From positions 124,001-188,000 of the forward strand of contig NZ_JAAVVZ010000006.1 in assembly GCF_023910635.1 (NCBI RefSeq): a stretch of DNA of 64,000 nt, in the 5' to 3' direction. The notes beneath the pieces are model-generated. The model worked only from the letters and a program-made list of their open reading frames with translations, did not search any database and was not told the DNA's origin. Positions 62,301 through 64,000 of the stretch are shown here, piece by piece. Every line of letters begins with the position of its first letter. The stretch's first letter is position 1. A program made the translations under genes and the position numbers. The stretch is from Sphingorhabdus sp. Its GTDB lineage: Bacteria; Pseudomonadota; Alphaproteobacteria; Sphingomonadales; Sphingomonadaceae.

Positions 62301-62648
62301 ACGCGGCAAAGGCCGGGGAAGGGCAACGCCATTTTCATCACGATTGAGGATGAAACCGGCGTCACCAATGCGTTACTGTGGTCGCGCCTGTTCGAACGGC
62401 AACGCCGCGCCGTCATGGCGTCACGGTTGATGGTGATTGAAGGTGAGGTGCAGCGCAGCAAGGAAGGCGTAGTGCATCTTATGGCGACGACCATCATCGA
62501 CCGATCACACGAGCTTGAACGCCTGTCACATGACCATGATGCCAATGTGCCGCTCAGCCGGTCGGACGAATTTGCTCAGCCTGTCTATCCGCGCCACGGC
62601 CATCCGCGCGATGTCCGCCTTTTGCCCAAGTCACGCGATTTTCATTAG
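59331..62648 (+). CDS. dnaE2: Error-prone DNA polymerase DnaE2 (ImuC)
   Basis: C-family polymerase for damage-induced mutagenic synthesis, 1105 residues. The PHP domain is N-terminal ([23 protein letters not shown]). The polymerase part has [58 protein letters not shown] with the catalytic acids [53 protein letters not shown] and [22 protein letters not shown]. An OB-fold follows near the C-terminus ([28 protein letters not shown]). ATGA with imuB shows coupling; all three genes fall under the LexA box. Confidence 0.96.
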   Translation: [1105 protein letters not shown]

Positions 62649-62651
62649 GCC

Positions 62652-63374
62652 TTAGGCCGCGTCCTTGGCGGCGCGGCGTGCGGCGAGTTCCTCCACCGAC
62701 GCGGCCCGCATGAACGGGTTGGTTGCGCGTTCTAGCGCAATCGTCGTCGGCACTGTCGCCTCGCCCCGTTCGCGATGGGCAATGACATCGGCCAGACGCG
62801 CGGCAAGGTCGGCATTATCCGGCTCGACCGTCACCGCAAAGCGGGCGTTGCTGAGCGTATATTCATGCGCGCAATAAATCGCGGTATCGTCGCCCAAAGC
62901 CTCGAGCTTGCGCATATTGTCATACATTTGCGCCGCGGTGCCTTCGAACAAGCGGCCACATCCCATTGCGAATAAGGTATCGCCGACAAAGGCGGCATGC
63001 TCGGTCGCGAAATGAAAAGCGATATGTCCTGCGGTATGCGCGGGCACGTCGATCACCGTTGCGCGCAATGCGCCCAACTGGACAACATCCCCGCCGCGCA
63101 CATGCACATCGAGCGTCGGAATCCGTTCGGCTTCGTCCGCAGGCCCCGTGATAACGCACCCCGTCGCGGCCCTAATCTCCGCATTGCCGCCGACATGGTC
63201 GGGATGCCAATGCGTGTTCCAAATCTGCGTAATCGTCCACCCACGCGCCGCAGCAGCAGCCAAGACAGGCGCCGCAACAGCCGGATCGACTACCAGAGTC
63301 TCCTTACTCTGCGCTTCATGCACCAACCAGACATAATTGTCCGACAGCACAGGCACGCGCACGATCTCCAGCAT
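62652..63374 (-). CDS. gloB: Hydroxyacylglutathione hydrolase (glyoxalase II)
   Basis: Hydrolyses S-lactoylglutathione to lactate and glutathione, the second step of methylglyoxal removal. The 240-residue metallo-beta-lactamase fold protein has LSDNYVWLVHE, the metal motif THWHPDH at residues 53-59, PAHTAGHIAF, FVGDTLFAMGCGRLFEGTAAQMYDNM and AHEYTLSNARFAV. A start at 63410 is possible, but MLEIVRVPVLSDNY is the standard beginning, so the ATG at 63372-63374 is chosen. It comes 2 nt after the stop of the glyoxalase I-like gene. Confidence 0.94.
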   Translation of the reverse strand: MLEIVRVPVLSDNYVWLVHEAQSKETLVVDPAVAAPVLAAAAARGWTITQIWNTHWHPDHVGGNAEIRAATGCVITGPADEAERIPTLDVHVRGGDVVQLGALRATVIDVPAHTAGHIAFHFATEHAAFVGDTLFAMGCGRLFEGTAAQMYDNMRKLEALGDDTAIYCAHEYTLSNARFAVTVEPDNADLAARLADVIAHRERGEATVPTTIALERATNPFMRAASVEELAARRAAKDAA

Positions 63375-63376
63375 AC

Positions 63377-63817
63377 TCACCACGCCCCGACATTGGGCAT
63401 GCTCGCCCATGGTTCCGCAGGCGCAAGATGCCCCTCTTGCAGCAACTCAATCGAAATACCGTCGGGGGTCCGCACAAACGCCATATGCCCGTCGCGCGGC
63501 GGGCGGTTGATCGTGACCCCTGCATCCATCAGCCGCTGACAGGTCGCGTAAATGTCGTCGACGCGATAGGCCAAATGGCCAAAATTGCGTCCGCCATCAT
63601 ACGCCTCCGGCGCGCTGCCATCTGCCGGCGGCCAGTTATGCGTCAACTCCACCTCGGCAAGGCCGGCCTGCCCGGGTGCCGCCAAAAAGATCAGCGTGAA
63701 GCGCCCCGCGTCACTGTCAAAGCGGCGCACTTCCTCCAGCCCGATCAGCTTGAAAAAAGCGACCGTTGCATCAGGGTCGGTGACACGGATCATGCTGTGC
63801 AGATAGGTTGTCGGCAT
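63377..63817 (-). CDS. gloA: Lactoylglutathione lyase-like protein (glyoxalase I)
   Basis: A 146-residue vicinal-oxygen-chelate protein, probably glyoxalase I, which joins methylglyoxal and glutathione. Its metal and fold segments are YLHSMIRVTDPDATVAFFKLIGLEE (His/Met), AEVELTHNWP (Glu), FGHLAYRVDDIYATCQRLMDAG (His) and FVRTPDGISIELLQE (Glu). Two starts are close: ATG 63823 abuts GGA, and ATG 63817 has GGA 6 nt away, so 63817 is preferred. gloB follows 2 nt later, giving a gloA-gloB pair. Confidence 0.9.
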   Translation of the reverse strand: MPTTYLHSMIRVTDPDATVAFFKLIGLEEVRRFDSDAGRFTLIFLAAPGQAGLAEVELTHNWPPADGSAPEAYDGGRNFGHLAYRVDDIYATCQRLMDAGVTINRPPRDGHMAFVRTPDGISIELLQEGHLAPAEPWASMPNVGAW

Positions 63818-63901
63818 TTTCATTCCATTCACAAAAGCGCGTTGTTTGCGACATTGCCATGAACCTTGGCCGCTGTCCACGCAAGCAAGGGGCGCGCGCA
63901 C

Positions 63902-64000
63902 TTATCTGGATTGAGGCTCGCTGGTCGGTGCAGGCGTCGCCGCCGCTAAAGCCGCAAGCTGTGCCGTTGCGGTCGCGGCTTGCCGACTATTTGGCCCGAT
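63902..64000 (-). CDS. C-terminal fragment of an unidentified gene (partial)
   Basis: A minus-strand frame enters from the right edge and stops at 63902-63904 after 32 codons, ending AATATAQLAALAAATPAPTSEPQSR. The Ala/Pro-rich tail and codon choice look coding, but no family can be named. It lies 85 nt upstream of gloA. Confidence 0.4.
   Translation of the reverse strand: MGPNSRQAATATAQLAALAAATPAPTSEPQSR

Overview
The window looks like chromosomal DNA of a sphingomonad-type alphaproteobacterium. The signs are: many large TonB-dependent receptors, a GAAC-N7-GAAC LexA box in front of an imuA-imuB-dnaE2 cassette, a ybgC-tolQRAB-pal block, alphaproteobacterial small proteins (DUF1244, DUF2312, UbiK), secreted M16/M17 peptidases, and the 28-bp repeats carrying CCCTGAAACAAGTTCAGGG that I know from this order. 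This is inference from gene content; no database was searched.

Layout. 1-4.8 kb (minus): a receptor + ABC ATPase + two DUF3526 permeases, every junction an ATGA overlap. 4.87-7.28 kb: a restriction-modification islet (C5-methyltransferase plus an Eco29kI-like GIY-YIG endonuclease) with inverted repeats near its ends, lying between two copies of the promoter-proximal sequence of the neighbouring receptor. 7.4-15.0 kb: a thioredoxin-like lipoprotein head-to-head with a compact eight-gene run (argH, lptM-like, lysA, siroheme synthase N-domain, proC, amidase, two hotdog thioesterases). 15-26.5 kb: YbjN, UbiK, TspO, an exported M16 peptidase, an Ntn acylase, an exported M17 aminopeptidase and clpB.

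26.5-37.6 kb is the most unusual part. Two TPR-sulfotransferases and a TPR-aspartyl/asparaginyl beta-hydroxylase sit among two large TonB-dependent receptors that share an N-terminus and 5' leader. Twice the order is receptor - terminator - TPR-fused modifying enzyme. I propose a receptor-linked protein or peptide modification system; I know of no described equivalent, but its function is not shown by the sequence.

37.9-52 kb is mostly housekeeping: peptidyl-prolyl isomerase, queA, pyk, DUF1244, DUF2312, yebC, ruvC, ruvA, ruvB, ybgC and tol-pal. The ruvA-ruvB interval holds a ParD-like antitoxin, a 45-codon ParE relic, a GIY-YIG protein and two REPIN-like repeat pairs. A MITE-like 265-bp element lies before yebC and one of its end sequences recurs between ruvC and ruvA. 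52.1-53.0 kb is an IS5-family element with a programmed frameshift. 53-64 kb holds an exported beta-propeller/amidohydrolase, a small exported Cys-containing protein, the SOS mutagenesis cassette imuA-imuB-dnaE2, and gloB/gloA. Partial genes run off both ends. No tRNA, rRNA or CRISPR array was recognised.
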